NCBI RefSeq assembly: GCF_003635165.1
Contig: NZ_ML058617.1
Coordinates: 92,011 to 156,010, forward strand
DNA from: Burkholderia sp. Nafp2/4-1b
GTDB lineage: Bacteria; Pseudomonadota; Gammaproteobacteria; Burkholderiales; Burkholderiaceae
Direction: 5' to 3'
DNA: 64,000 nt
The first letter of the stretch is position 1. Each line of letters opens with the position of its first letter. Shown here piece after piece: positions 53,578 to 61,877 of this stretch. The position numbers and the translations under genes are program-made. The notes under the pieces are model-generated. The model searched no databases. It was not told the origin of the DNA and saw nothing but the letters and a program-made list of their open reading frames with translations.

Positions 53578-54660
53578 TCATTCGCCGCCTGTGTTGTCTG
53601 CATGAAGAGACGCCGTAGAAGCGATGTTAGCTTCCATTGCCTCACGCGTCCCTTTGCGAATGTAGTTATAGGCCCAAACTTGGCCGCAGAGGAAGTCGAC
53701 AAGCCACAAAATGTCCTTGACGCTATTCAGGATCTCTTCTAATGAATCGATCTGCAACGTGAACTTGCCCGCGTGCGCCAAACTGTTTCGGATGCTTACA
53801 CCGTTCTTTAATTTTCTTTCTATTTGGTCTGGCAGCATCACGGCCCCGACCGGGAGCGAACAGACAGCAGGCAAGGTGGGCAACATCTCTTTTAGAATCA
53901 ATATTACCGGTGGGCTGGGTACATTCTCAGCAAGCCATTGCGCGTTAGGCACCAGCTTGCCGATGCAATATTTGACAGCTATCTCAAGGCTCGCCATTCC
54001 CATGATGATCGCGCTTCTCGGGTTGGCAAGCCGCTGATGCCAAGCTTCTCGGAACATCTCGTGATGTAGCGGAGCGTCGGCCTTTTCTTGCAGTAAAGCG
54101 GAGATTTCCTGTTTTTCTGCTGCACCAACTGTGCGCTCTATGTGGACCTGCTCGAAATGTACGGAAAAACCCGTGGGGGCGGGATACCAATGTTTGGTGT
54201 CTCGCGACCACTCAAGTCCGCCGATCCCTTTCGTCGCGAGAACCCTGTGCGAGCCGTATGCGTCTGTTCTCCAGCGAACCAAATTAACTAGTCGGTTGAC
54301 GGCGCGCGACAGAACCTGACTCGTGCGGGCAATAAAGTCAGTCAGGTAGTTGGGAAGCTGTTTGGGAAGATAAACCATTTCACCACTGGAGTCTTTGTAC
54401 CCGATGGTGTACTCCTCCGGAGTTCCTCGCACGGCGCCGCTCTCAATGTCATTGAAGACTTTTAGCGTCTTGTCGTTAGGAGCAATGTGCGCGTACGCCT
54501 CGCAGAAGGTGACATCTTGCTCGAAGCCATGAGACAACTCTTCTTCGGTAGGACGCCGGAGAATCATCGTTACTGGGACGTCGTCGTCGATGACAAAGGT
54601 CTCCAATGAGGAAGAGCGGAGGCGGAACTTTTGGAGCGTATACGTTGCCTTGAAATTCAT
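53578..54660 (-). CDS. HEPN-domain protein of unknown function
   Basis: A 360-residue soluble protein. The C-terminal third is helical and contains SAIIMGMASLEIAVKYCIGKLVP and KLKNGVSIRNSLAH, the latter carrying an Arg-x4-His motif (RNSLAH, residues 291-296) like HEPN ribonucleases. The N-terminal half (1-200) is unrecognised. HEPN toxins often stand beside a partner or act alone in abortive defence. It is the sole gene on its strand here, with no clear antitoxin. Start 54660 is the first ATG after a gene-poor stretch. Confidence 0.65.
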   Translation of the reverse strand: MNFKATYTLQKFRLRSSSLETFVIDDDVPVTMILRRPTEEELSHGFEQDVTFCEAYAHIAPNDKTLKVFNDIESGAVRGTPEEYTIGYKDSSGEMVYLPKQLPNYLTDFIARTSQVLSRAVNRLVNLVRWRTDAYGSHRVLATKGIGGLEWSRDTKHWYPAPTGFSVHFEQVHIERTVGAAEKQEISALLQEKADAPLHHEMFREAWHQRLANPRSAIIMGMASLEIAVKYCIGKLVPNAQWLAENVPSPPVILILKEMLPTLPAVCSLPVGAVMLPDQIERKLKNGVSIRNSLAHAGKFTLQIDSLEEILNSVKDILWLVDFLCGQVWAYNYIRKGTREAMEANIASTASLHADNTGGE

Positions 54661-54829
54661 TTGTGTTCGTGTCCGAGAGGTTTCATCAACTTACCCGCGT
54701 TCCAGGTCCCGCGTGGGCCCTTGACGACTCACCTTTAATAGATTGCCTACGAGTAGAACTTGTGGCCACGTGATGACTGCCGACGCGGCTCACTAGGTCG
54801 GAAACTCGGGAGACCCGTGAAATCGACAG

Positions 54830-55006
54830 AGGTTCTGTATAAGCGACTCGGCCTAACGATGCCGAAGCGGGGATTGTCGACGATTCATGCACCGATGTCG
54901 ACCGAACGCTCATGGCCGCATGGCGGCGCTACCGCATTGCAACGTACGGCTAAACAGGGTGGGCCTGAACGGCGCTTCACAGCCGACCCGGGGTGATACA
55001 GAACCT
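54830..55006. repeat. 11-bp inverted repeat pair, possible decayed mobile element
   Basis: AGGTTCTGTAT (54830-54840) and its complement ATACAGAACCT (54996-55006) enclose about 155 bp with no gene. The pair could be terminal repeats of a small decayed element; no transposase or target duplication is clear. It occupies the gap of about 510 bp between the HEPN gene and the 96-residue gene, where I see no supported CDS. Confidence 0.3.
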
Positions 55007-55168
55007 TGCTGTAGCAAATTTGTAGCACGCAAATAGCACGGTCAGTGCGAGCTTGCGTGGTTCTGAACATTGGTCGCGTCGCCTAGATTCATGTCGCAAT
55101 TCGACGGCACATAGCTATACTTCCGCGTGCATGATGTCGAACGTTGCCCAACCTGCAGCGAGAGGGAT

Positions 55169-55459
55169 ATGAATAGCGCGTACACCTACCGCGGATATGC
55201 GATTGAGGTCCGCTGCGAACACAACTTCCACGCATCCAGATACGACGTGCCGACTGACGAGGTCTCACATGGCTTCGTCGCAATCGTCCAGATCCGCGCA
55301 GCAAACGAGCCGTCACCCTTCCTCGGGCCAGTTCGCTTAGCCGACGACCATGGCAAGCCATTTGTGGATAGCCTCGATGCATTGAGAGCCGGTCGTTCTG
55401 CTGGCGAAATTATGGTCGACGACCTTCTCGTAGACGCGACCGTCAACGTTCAGCGGTGA
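55169..55459 (+). CDS. Small conserved hypothetical protein
   Basis: A 96-residue soluble protein starting MNSAYTYRGYAIEVRCEHN. The TYRGY...EVR opening is a pattern I associate with small Burkholderia hypotheticals (DUF6566-like), followed by a beta-rich middle with FVAIVQIRAANEPSP and VDSLDALRAGRSAGEIMV. GAGAGGG just upstream fixes the start. It overlaps the end of the convergent membrane-protein gene by 10 bp. Confidence 0.6.
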   Translation: MNSAYTYRGYAIEVRCEHNFHASRYDVPTDEVSHGFVAIVQIRAANEPSPFLGPVRLADDHGKPFVDSLDALRAGRSAGEIMVDDLLVDATVNVQR

Positions 55460-55662
55460 GGTCGGCGCCGTAGCTCGTGGATCGCGTAGACAACGAGGAA
55501 AATCCCCACCATAGCTACACCAGAAGCGATGAAATCGCTCAGCGTACCGGTGCTCTGGAGGAACTTGGGAAAGAAACCGATGCTCAACCCTACGGCAGCC
55601 AGGATCAAACCTGCGACGACACCCCAAATTGGTCCAGCGCTTTCGTTGATTGCATATTTCAT
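55450..55662 (-). CDS. Small two-helix membrane protein
   Basis: A 70-residue protein with two transmembrane helices (PIWGVVAGLILAAVGLSIGF and DFIASGVAMVGIFLVVYAI) and a basic tail (HELRRRPHR). No family is recognised. It could be an immunity-like, holin-like or structural membrane peptide. Its 3' end overlaps the gene at 55169 by 10 bp on the other strand. Confidence 0.6.
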   Translation of the reverse strand: MKYAINESAGPIWGVVAGLILAAVGLSIGFFPKFLQSTGTLSDFIASGVAMVGIFLVVYAIHELRRRPHR

Positions 55663-55730
55663 AGGCCCACCTAATTTCTATCCCCGAGGCACTTTGAATA
55701 TAGCTGATCGATATTGGGCCGCCAGCAAGA

Positions 55731-55852
55731 CCAAAGCAACTTTCCCGGTAACATGAGCACGCGACCCGCAGCAGCACCTGCAACCGTCGCTCGAATGATG
55801 CAGCAGTACCGGTGCCTTATCTGACAAGGCGCCAATAGGAAACCTACGCCAC
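55731..55852 (+). repeat. mutS-like 5' fragment, copy 3
   Basis: ACCAAAGCAACTTTCCCGG precedes ATG (55753) reading MSTRPAAAPATVARMMQQY, then a stop. CTTATCTGACAAGGCG and AAACCTACGCCA follow, as in copy 2. It lies just before the histidine kinase gene and closes block C. Confidence 0.65.
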
Positions 55853-55865
55853 CAGTTAAGCCGAC

Positions 55866-57035
55866 TTACCGCAGCTCGGCACGAGTTCCCGCAAGCTCAC
55901 TTCGCACGCCTCTTGGCAAGCGCACCGCGAACACTGTTTCTGTCTCGTCGGATCGTGCGTCGATGCGACCGTGATGGGCGTTGGCGATCTCGTTGGCGAT
56001 GTATAAACCGAGCCCCAATCCGACATCGTCGCCTGTTTCTTCCGGCAGATCGGCCCCGCGCTGAAGCGGATCAAAGATGCGGTCGATAGTGAGCCGATCC
56101 ATGGCGGGCCCGCTATTCCATACCTCGATCAGGACCTCTGCGCCGTCCGATGTCGCGGCCACCCGTACTGGCGCATCGTGCGCGCCATACTTCAGCGCGT
56201 TGCCCACAAGGTTACTCAGCAGTTGCTGTATGCGTTGCGCGTCCCAGTCACCGCGGAGGTCGCCGCTCAGATCGACGTTGATTTCCCGATCCGGATGCAC
56301 TGCCCGTAATTCGTCGACGACATTGGCGACGGTGTGCGCGAGATCAGCATTGCTGCGAACAATGTTGATGCCGAGCCCGAGCTGGGTTCGATTGAGGTCA
56401 CAGAGATCGGCGAGGAGCGCGTGTATGCGGCCGCCGCTCCTGATCAGCCGGGCAGCGGCCTCCGATACTTCCTCCCCCGCATTGAGCGCCACAAGATAGC
56501 TCGCCGTCATCTGGATGGTCTGCAGTGGCGTGCGCATGTCGTGACCGAGCATCCCCAGCATCAGGTTGCGAGCCCGTTCGACCTGTTCGGAATAGACAGC
56601 AACGGATTCCGCGAGCGCCTGATCGATCGCCTCATTGAAGCGCATCATGTCGTCCAGATCAGGCACGCCCGGGTGGCACTCGTCGATCCACATGCGCAGC
56701 ACGCTAGCACGCAGCGCTCGATACTCGGCCGCCAACTGGTTGATGCTGAAGCCTCGGCGGGCGCGCAGGATTGCATGCGTCTGCGCGGCACTCTCCGTTG
56801 CATTCACCGGTTCAGGCGCATGCCCGAGCGATTTTTCCCGTTGCTCTTCCCTCGTTTGCGGGCTCGCGATGTCCTTGGCCACGGCCTCCAGGATCTGGCA
56901 CGCATGATCGCGTAGCCCCCGCGAGTCCATGCTTCTCGCCGCGGGCAGCAGCGTGGCGGCAAACGCTTCCCATTGCACCAGGATCGGTTCCATATTCCGA
57001 ATGATGAAATCGGCTAAACGCATGTCGTCTCTCAT
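55866..57035 (-). CDS. RsbRD-type sensor histidine kinase
   Basis: A 389-residue soluble kinase. Residues 1-150 match the RsbRD N-terminal helical sensor. MLGMLGHDMRTPLQTIQMTASYLVAL contains the HisKA phospho-acceptor His, and LLSNLVGNALKYG, DVGLGLGLYIANEIANAHHG form the ATP-binding domain. No membrane segment is seen, so it senses an internal signal. No response regulator adjoins it. ATGs at 57035 and 57023 are both in frame; the longer is kept. Confidence 0.85.
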   Translation of the reverse strand: MRDDMRLADFIIRNMEPILVQWEAFAATLLPAARSMDSRGLRDHACQILEAVAKDIASPQTREEQREKSLGHAPEPVNATESAAQTHAILRARRGFSINQLAAEYRALRASVLRMWIDECHPGVPDLDDMMRFNEAIDQALAESVAVYSEQVERARNLMLGMLGHDMRTPLQTIQMTASYLVALNAGEEVSEAAARLIRSGGRIHALLADLCDLNRTQLGLGINIVRSNADLAHTVANVVDELRAVHPDREINVDLSGDLRGDWDAQRIQQLLSNLVGNALKYGAHDAPVRVAATSDGAEVLIEVWNSGPAMDRLTIDRIFDPLQRGADLPEETGDDVGLGLGLYIANEIANAHHGRIDARSDETETVFAVRLPRGVRSELAGTRAELR

Positions 57036-57981
57036 GGCGGAATCAACGGTGGATGCCTTCTGACGCGCGCGACGATATCAACTGAATGCCAGCGATCGAA
57101 GGCGATTACATCGAAAGCCTCGCATGATCCCAGCGTCGGGTGCCCGGTACCTTATGACGATTTGAGCGGAACGTTGTCGAGCGCCAAGATGCACGCGAGG
57201 CGGCTACCGCTAATGTGCAGCAACCGGTGGCACGGCGAACTTCGTGGTTACCCGTCAAATGTGCCTGTCAGTTCGTATCAAAACTGAAACACATCCGCTC
57301 CTCTCTGGCATCTCCGGTCGGCCGCGCGCATGCAGCATTTTCGGGGCTGGCGATTCGACCTACACAGTGGCGGGATCGGTCTGTCCGTAACACGGCTGCA
57401 ACAGTTTCATCGTTTCAAGGTAGTAGCTCGCCGTGCAGCCAAGCCTCCCAGCCCCAAAGCATGATGCTGGCATGCCCCTTGCACGAAGGACCGCTCGTTG
57501 GAGGGTAGTTTTGAAGCCTGACCCAGCATCCCAAGAGAAATGCTACGGGTGCCATAAAAGGGGTAGAACGGTCATTGTGACGTGGTTATCGGCGGCAAGC
57601 TAAGACTGTTCATTGCGGGAAAGACACGCATATGCAACGTGAGATTTCGTCCGGCGCACCATCCCGCGTGTTGCGAGTTGCGGGATGGTTTTCTCTTATG
57701 AAGATAGTTGCACGATTTCGCATGATGGGATGCAGGGCGATGCGATTTTCATACCATTTCGCACGATTATTCAATCAAATGCGGTTGTTAACGTTTCCAG
57801 TTAGGGCATTCCCCTACCAAGCGATATGCCTGATTCAATACGGTGGAGCTAGAATGCTCCCACCAAACCGGCATTGCATTTGCATGAGAAATCGTGCGAT
57901 CAAACTGCCCATGACCGTCGCTCATATTGGCAGCCAAACGCAACGTATCTCCTGCTCCTTATATTTCGAGGCGAGAACCCT
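57036..57981. other. Gene-poor island segment
   Basis: About 945 bp. Open frames at about 57215-57508 and 57632-57981 have no ribosome sites, poor codon use and no recognised product, so I do not call them. A strong hairpin terminator lies at 57658-57692. Confidence 0.5.
57658..57692 (+). terminator. Orphan Rho-independent terminator
   Basis: ACCATCCCGC (57658-57667) pairs perfectly with GCGGGATGGT (57680-57689), followed by TTTTCTC. No protein-coding gene ends here, so it may end a small RNA or be left over from a deleted gene. Confidence 0.7.
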
Positions 57982-58188
57982 ATGCTCACCATGCTAAGTC
58001 CGCACGAAATTTCCACTTTGATAATGGTGCGGGATGCTCCGGACCAGATTGGTTCTGATCGCGAGGAGATTTTCACGTTACTGGAGCGTCAGTTAATCGC
58101 CTTCGAACGCACCACGTCAGATTGTCATCGCATCGAAGTTACGACTGCGGGGCGCGATATTCTGAAAGCAGTTTCGCGAATTCGTTGA
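57982..58188 (+). CDS. Small winged-helix-like hypothetical protein
   Basis: A 68-residue protein, MLTMLSPHEISTLIMVRDAP onward, ending LKAVSRIR. The middle (IGSDREEIFTLLERQLIAFE) and RIEVTTAGRDIL look like a small helix-turn-helix followed by a wing. I have the impression of similar short proteins in Burkholderia accessory DNA. The start at 57982 is chosen by codon use; upstream extension is unsupported. Confidence 0.55.
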   Translation: MLTMLSPHEISTLIMVRDAPDQIGSDREEIFTLLERQLIAFERTTSDCHRIEVTTAGRDILKAVSRIR

Positions 58189-58324
58189 ACCGTGGCAGTC
58201 CATCGACAACGTTCCGTAGCTTTTTTGACGATTTGTACGGGCGGTACTGCACGATGAGGCTTGGAGCTCCGCTTTAAGCGGAGGCGGTAGCCCAGTCACA
58301 TTGCACTCACTGATGGAGGTTTAT

Positions 58325-58507
58325 ATGGACGGATCGGTAGTAGGGATTGTGGCTGCGACCTTTGTGCTGGCATTCGCGACGATTGCAGCAATGAACCACC
58401 GTCGCCGCCAGCACGATCGTGCGGAATTGCTTCGAAATCTAGATCATCACGATTGGTGCAGATGGACTCACACGCTTCATGCTGGCTCGCGGACAGCAAA
58501 AAGATAA
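58325..58507 (+). CDS. Small single-helix membrane protein
   Basis: A 60-residue peptide with one transmembrane helix (VVGIVAATFVLAFATIAAM) then a basic, His/Arg-rich tail (HRRRQHDRAELL...HHDWCRW). GGAGG at 58315-58319 gives the start. Function unknown. An upstream inverted repeat (CTCCGC...GCGGAG, 58267-58283) may be regulatory or a weak terminator. Confidence 0.5.
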   Translation: MDGSVVGIVAATFVLAFATIAAMNHRRRQHDRAELLRNLDHHDWCRWTHTLHAGSRTAKR

Positions 58508-58770
58508 GGAGGCATTTTGCGACGCAGGAATTTAAGTCCCAGGTACAAAGGACACGGATTTAGTGGTGAACCGTCATTGCGAATCAAGCGTGATCAAATC
58601 TCGCCTGGACCGTTCAAGTGAGTGCGGTGGGAGATATTAATGATCAGTGTCCGTCTCGGATATTGACGAGTGATTCGGAGTCCGGGCAGCTCATCAACGC
58701 GAACGCCATCAGTTCCGTCGTGCCACCGTACCATAGATGCCACTGCTCGACGGGAAGGACCCTTTTAAAG

Positions 58771-59475
58771 TTACTTTGGTTCCGCCTGCATCTCGTCCGC
58801 CGGATACAGCTGAAGCATCGCGCGTGCAGCCTCAACGTTGGGCGTCGTCAGCCACTCTTCCCAATCGTCCGAGCGTAGGATCACAACGGACCGCTTCTCG
58901 TCGTCCGGCCTGTGCATGCGCGACATCAGTAAATGGCCATCGGCATTGACGGTAATCATCGACATCACGTGACGCGGTCTACCGTCCAGATCTTTCAGAG
59001 TGCGCCAAATGCCGGCAACGCACATCGTCGGGCGCTCGATGACACCGATCCGCTGCCACACGCATGGACCGAGAATCCATTTCCCGCTCGCATCCTGACG
59101 TGCATCCGGATAGGACGGCTCGACCACGTACCGCGCCGGAATCAAGCACCGGCCACACGACTTCCACGTCGGCCCGTATAGCGGCGACTTCCCGAGGTTG
59201 TCGTCGCGCACGTTCATCGTGCTGCGAATAATCGGCGGCTTATTGCCCTGCTCCTTCGCCTTCTCGACATTGGCTTTCTGCAGCGCGCGCGGCCAGAAGC
59301 CGAAGCCGGCGATCAGCGGCTTGAATTGCCCGTCAACGTTCGCGACGATCGGCGCGTCATAGTCCTGGTAGATCTCGGGCTTCCATGGGTGCCAGCGGTA
59401 AAGATCGACAAAGCTGTCGATCCTAAGCTGACTCAGGCCGGGATCCTCGCCGGGCGCAACGTAATTGGTGCACAT
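58771..59475 (-). CDS. SOS response-associated peptidase (SRAP/YedK family)
   Basis: A 234-residue SRAP protein. Cys2 (MCTNYVAP) is the catalytic residue that forms a thiazolidine link to abasic DNA. GFWPRALQKANVEKAKEQ and NVRDDN, then CLIPARYVVEPSY (Glu) and HVMSMITVNADGHLL are family strands. The terminal motif RMHRPDDEKRSVVIL differs from the usual HDRMPVIL. Starting at 59475 exposes Cys2. Phage-borne SRAP genes are common. It overlaps the upstream 102-residue gene. Confidence 0.85.
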   Translation of the reverse strand: MCTNYVAPGEDPGLSQLRIDSFVDLYRWHPWKPEIYQDYDAPIVANVDGQFKPLIAGFGFWPRALQKANVEKAKEQGNKPPIIRSTMNVRDDNLGKSPLYGPTWKSCGRCLIPARYVVEPSYPDARQDASGKWILGPCVWQRIGVIERPTMCVAGIWRTLKDLDGRPRHVMSMITVNADGHLLMSRMHRPDDEKRSVVILRSDDWEEWLTTPNVEAARAMLQLYPADEMQAEPK

Positions 59476-59741
59476 AGCCGTCCATTGGTTTTCATGTGTT
59501 GACGAAGTGGCCATTGCGCCTCTTCAAACGCAATCGCACTGAGAATTTGCTGACGATGTGCAATAAAGGTTCGAAGAATCGCGTTCATCGTGCGGAGCAA
59601 TTCCTCTGACTGTATGGTCTGGAGTCCGGCGGCCCTGTGCTGCTCAACTCTCCTTTCCTGCGCCGCAATAAGATAGACGGCCGTACGCAAATGCCGGTCC
59701 GCCTCCAGTAGCGCAGCGCGTTCGTTGACGAGGCGCGACAT
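59433..59741 (-). CDS. Hypothetical protein upstream of the SRAP gene
   Basis: A 102-residue, mainly helical protein (MSRLVNERAALLEADRHLRT onward; RTAVYLIAAQERRVEQH). No domain is recognised. Its 3' end overlaps the SRAP start by 43 bp in another frame on the same strand, so the two are probably coupled. A purine-rich stretch before the ATG may act as ribosome site. It fits a phage-operon small gene. Confidence 0.5.
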   Translation of the reverse strand: MSRLVNERAALLEADRHLRTAVYLIAAQERRVEQHRAAGLQTIQSEELLRTMNAILRTFIAHRQQILSAIAFEEAQWPLRQHMKTNGRLCAPITLRPARIPA

Positions 59742-59922
59742 AGAAAGCCCCTTTCGATTGACCCCAGCGCAGCGATTGAGCTACCGATACCTCACAGACT
59801 ATAGGCGCGAAATGCACGTAGGATGGTCGGTCAGCGCGTGCCACAGACCGCCCCCCAATTCTTGGAGTTGACGGTACCAACTGATCGCGCGATACACTGT
59901 GTTTTTATACAGTACTCGTGCC

Positions 59923-60390
59923 GTGATCAAACCTCAGTGGGCATATTTTTGGGCGTATCGATTCCTCGGCGAAGAGGAATGGAAACGCACGCCCATCGAG
60001 CTGACCGAACGCGAGCTGGCGTCGTGGATCGAGGCCGTCTACAACCCGATTTTACCGGCGCAATCGCACCGCATCGAAGCGGGTAAGGTCGACCGGAATC
60101 GTGTCCCGCTAAGAGACCGCCGGGTCAAACTGAAGCCGACCATGCCGGACTTCGACGCGCCTACCGATTCGGAGTTGCGCGCACTCTGGCGCGACTACAC
60201 CGATCCGCAGGTCAGATTGCTGATTCTCGAAATTCTGGCGCTGAGAAGGTCGATCGAGCGGGTGCAGGATTGGTTCGACTATGTCGACAAGAACATCGAC
60301 AACAAGGGGGATCTTGCTGGTGGCCAAGGACCGCTTCAGCGCCTCCGGCACCTTCTGAGGGAGGAGAAGCAGCGGGCGACGATGCTCTAG
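59923..60390 (+). CDS. Hypothetical protein upstream of the PAAR gene
   Basis: A 155-residue protein, IKPQWAYFWAYRFLGEEEWK onward. A helical C-terminus (LRALWRDYTDPQVRLLILEILALRRSIERVQDWFDYV) may be coiled. I recognise no domain. The GTG at 59923 is preferred; an in-frame GTG at 59899 adds a short unlikely leader. It lies 99 bp before the PAAR gene, in the same direction, and could belong to the type VI cargo set. Confidence 0.5.
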   Translation: MIKPQWAYFWAYRFLGEEEWKRTPIELTERELASWIEAVYNPILPAQSHRIEAGKVDRNRVPLRDRRVKLKPTMPDFDAPTDSELRALWRDYTDPQVRLLILEILALRRSIERVQDWFDYVDKNIDNKGDLAGGQGPLQRLRHLLREEKQRATML

Positions 60391-60489
60391 CCCGGTTGAC
60401 ACAATTTGACGTATTGCACGGGCCGCCGCAATCGACCGTTCTCGCGGAAATGGTAAATTCATACGAAAACCACACCTACGAGAGAACAT

Positions 60490-60897
60490 ATGGCCCGAGC
60501 CATGATCTGCGTCGGCGACACGACGACGCACGGCGGCCGCGTGCTGGAGGGCACCGCGACCGCGACCATTGACGGGAAACCCATTGCTGGCGTCGGGCAC
60601 AAGGTACTTTGCCCGCAGTGCAAAGGCATCTTCCCGATCCTGCCCGCCACCGGGCGACGCTACCCACACCAAATCGCGGGCCGGGAAACGGCCATCGAGG
60701 GCATGAAGACCGCGTGCGGCGCGACGCTGATTGCATCGCAGTCGTCTGCGACGCTCGACGACGTCGGAGCCGGCGAAGCAACAACCGGCGGCGCGGCGAC
60801 CGCCGCCGCTGCAGCGTTGGCCCCTTCCCCCACGCTCTGCCTCGAATGCCTGAAGTCGGCCGCCGAGAACGCGGCGACGATGATTGCGCGCGGATAA
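60490..60897 (+). CDS. PAAR-domain type VI secretion spike protein
   Basis: A 135-residue PAAR protein. ICVGDTTTHGGRVLEGTATATIDGKPIAGVGHKVLCPQCKG holds the PAAR metal-binding His/Cys set. The C-terminal part (LAPSPTLCLECLKSAAENAATMIARG) carries a Cys pair. PAAR proteins cap the VgrG spike and dock effectors. The downstream DUF4123 adaptor, nuclease and immunity genes make this an effector-loading set. No VgrG is in the window. Confidence 0.9.
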   Translation: MARAMICVGDTTTHGGRVLEGTATATIDGKPIAGVGHKVLCPQCKGIFPILPATGRRYPHQIAGRETAIEGMKTACGATLIASQSSATLDDVGAGEATTGGAATAAAAALAPSPTLCLECLKSAAENAATMIARG

Positions 60898-60901
60898 GCC
60901 C

Positions 60902-61405
60902 ATGCCCGACGTTGCGATCGAATCATTCTTCTTCCAGCGTCAACAGCAGTTGACGATGCAGGTGCATCTGCACGCCTTGGTCGACGGTCTGCTGTTCGCG
61001 GACGCGGCCGACGGATCGCCGCCTCAGCGATCGCAAGGCGCGGTTGCCCTGTTCGATGGCACACCGGACGCATCGCTCGCCGACGCCGGACCGTGGCTGC
61101 TCGACTGGGAACGGGCGTCCGGAGGCGTTCGACGAACACTTTCGGCGATGGCCGGCGGCTCGACCGGTGTGTCATGGCTCATCAGCGCCTATCCGCTCGA
61201 ATCGCTCGCGGACGAGCTGCGTCGCCGCCTCGACGTGCGCCTGCCGGACGGACGCACTGCCCTCCTCCGGTTCTACGACGCCCGCATCATGGCCGACGTG
61301 GCGACGTTGATGGAACTCACACAGCGCATGCAGTTCTTCGTCCCGACATTCAACTGGCTCGTCGAAGCGAATGGAAAATTGAAGGGAGTGCACCCGCATG
61401 CTTGA
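60902..61405 (+). CDS. DUF4123 type VI effector adaptor
   Basis: A 167-residue DUF4123 protein: QVHLHALVDGLLF opens the domain, followed by GPWLLDWERASGGVRRTLSAMAGGSTGVSWLISAYPLESLADELRRRL and LLRFYDARIMADVATLM. DUF4123 chaperones load a cognate effector onto PAAR or VgrG. It starts 5 bp after the PAAR stop and overlaps the next gene by 8 bp. Confidence 0.9.
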   Translation: MPDVAIESFFFQRQQQLTMQVHLHALVDGLLFADAADGSPPQRSQGAVALFDGTPDASLADAGPWLLDWERASGGVRRTLSAMAGGSTGVSWLISAYPLESLADELRRRLDVRLPDGRTALLRFYDARIMADVATLMELTQRMQFFVPTFNWLVEANGKLKGVHPHA

Positions 61406-61877
61406 GCTGACAAGCGAGCAGATCGCCGGCCTTGCCGAGATCGATGCTCGCGGATATGTCGAACGCACCGGACAGGACCTCGTCAAAGCGGATCCGAAGC
61501 TCGCCGACGACGACACACTGCCGACACGTCTATGGAACGCATACGTCGCGGCTCGGCTGCTCGGCATCCAGTCCGATGAGAACGTCGCCGCGTTTCTTCG
61601 GATCGAGGCATACGCTCCGAAGTTTTACGAAAAGCCGGCCACGCGTGCGTGGCTGACTCGGCCCGGCCGCTCGGCTGACGAACGTTTTCACGATTACCTT
61701 CGCGTCATCAAATGGCGCATCGAACATCCGCAATACAACGGGGGATCTCGAGATGGCGGGATTGGTGGTACCGATAATCGAAGCGGCGGCAGTGGAGCTT
61801 GGGCCGCTATTGGCGCGCGCTGGCGTGGCCTTATTGGGCGGGGCGGCGGTGGCGGGAACGGGGAGTCTGTCGGGTGA
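61398..61877 (+). CDS. Type VI cargo-associated protein of unknown role
   Basis: A 159-residue protein. The first 110 residues are helical (LTSEQIAGLAEIDARGYVER ... VIKWRIEHP), and the last 45 are Gly-rich. It overlaps the DUF4123 gene and runs for 125 bp inside the start of the nuclease gene in a different frame. It resembles small accessory proteins found between adaptor and effector genes, but I cannot name it. Confidence 0.6.
   Translation: MLELTSEQIAGLAEIDARGYVERTGQDLVKADPKLADDDTLPTRLWNAYVAARLLGIQSDENVAAFLRIEAYAPKFYEKPATRAWLTRPGRSADERFHDYLRVIKWRIEHPQYNGGSRDGGIGGTDNRSGGSGAWAAIGARWRGLIGRGGGGGNGESVG

Noticed and set aside
57632..57997. Open frame of 121 codons
   Set aside because: It runs through the terminator hairpin at 57658, has no ribosome site, and its composition is Arg/Cys-rich in a random manner.
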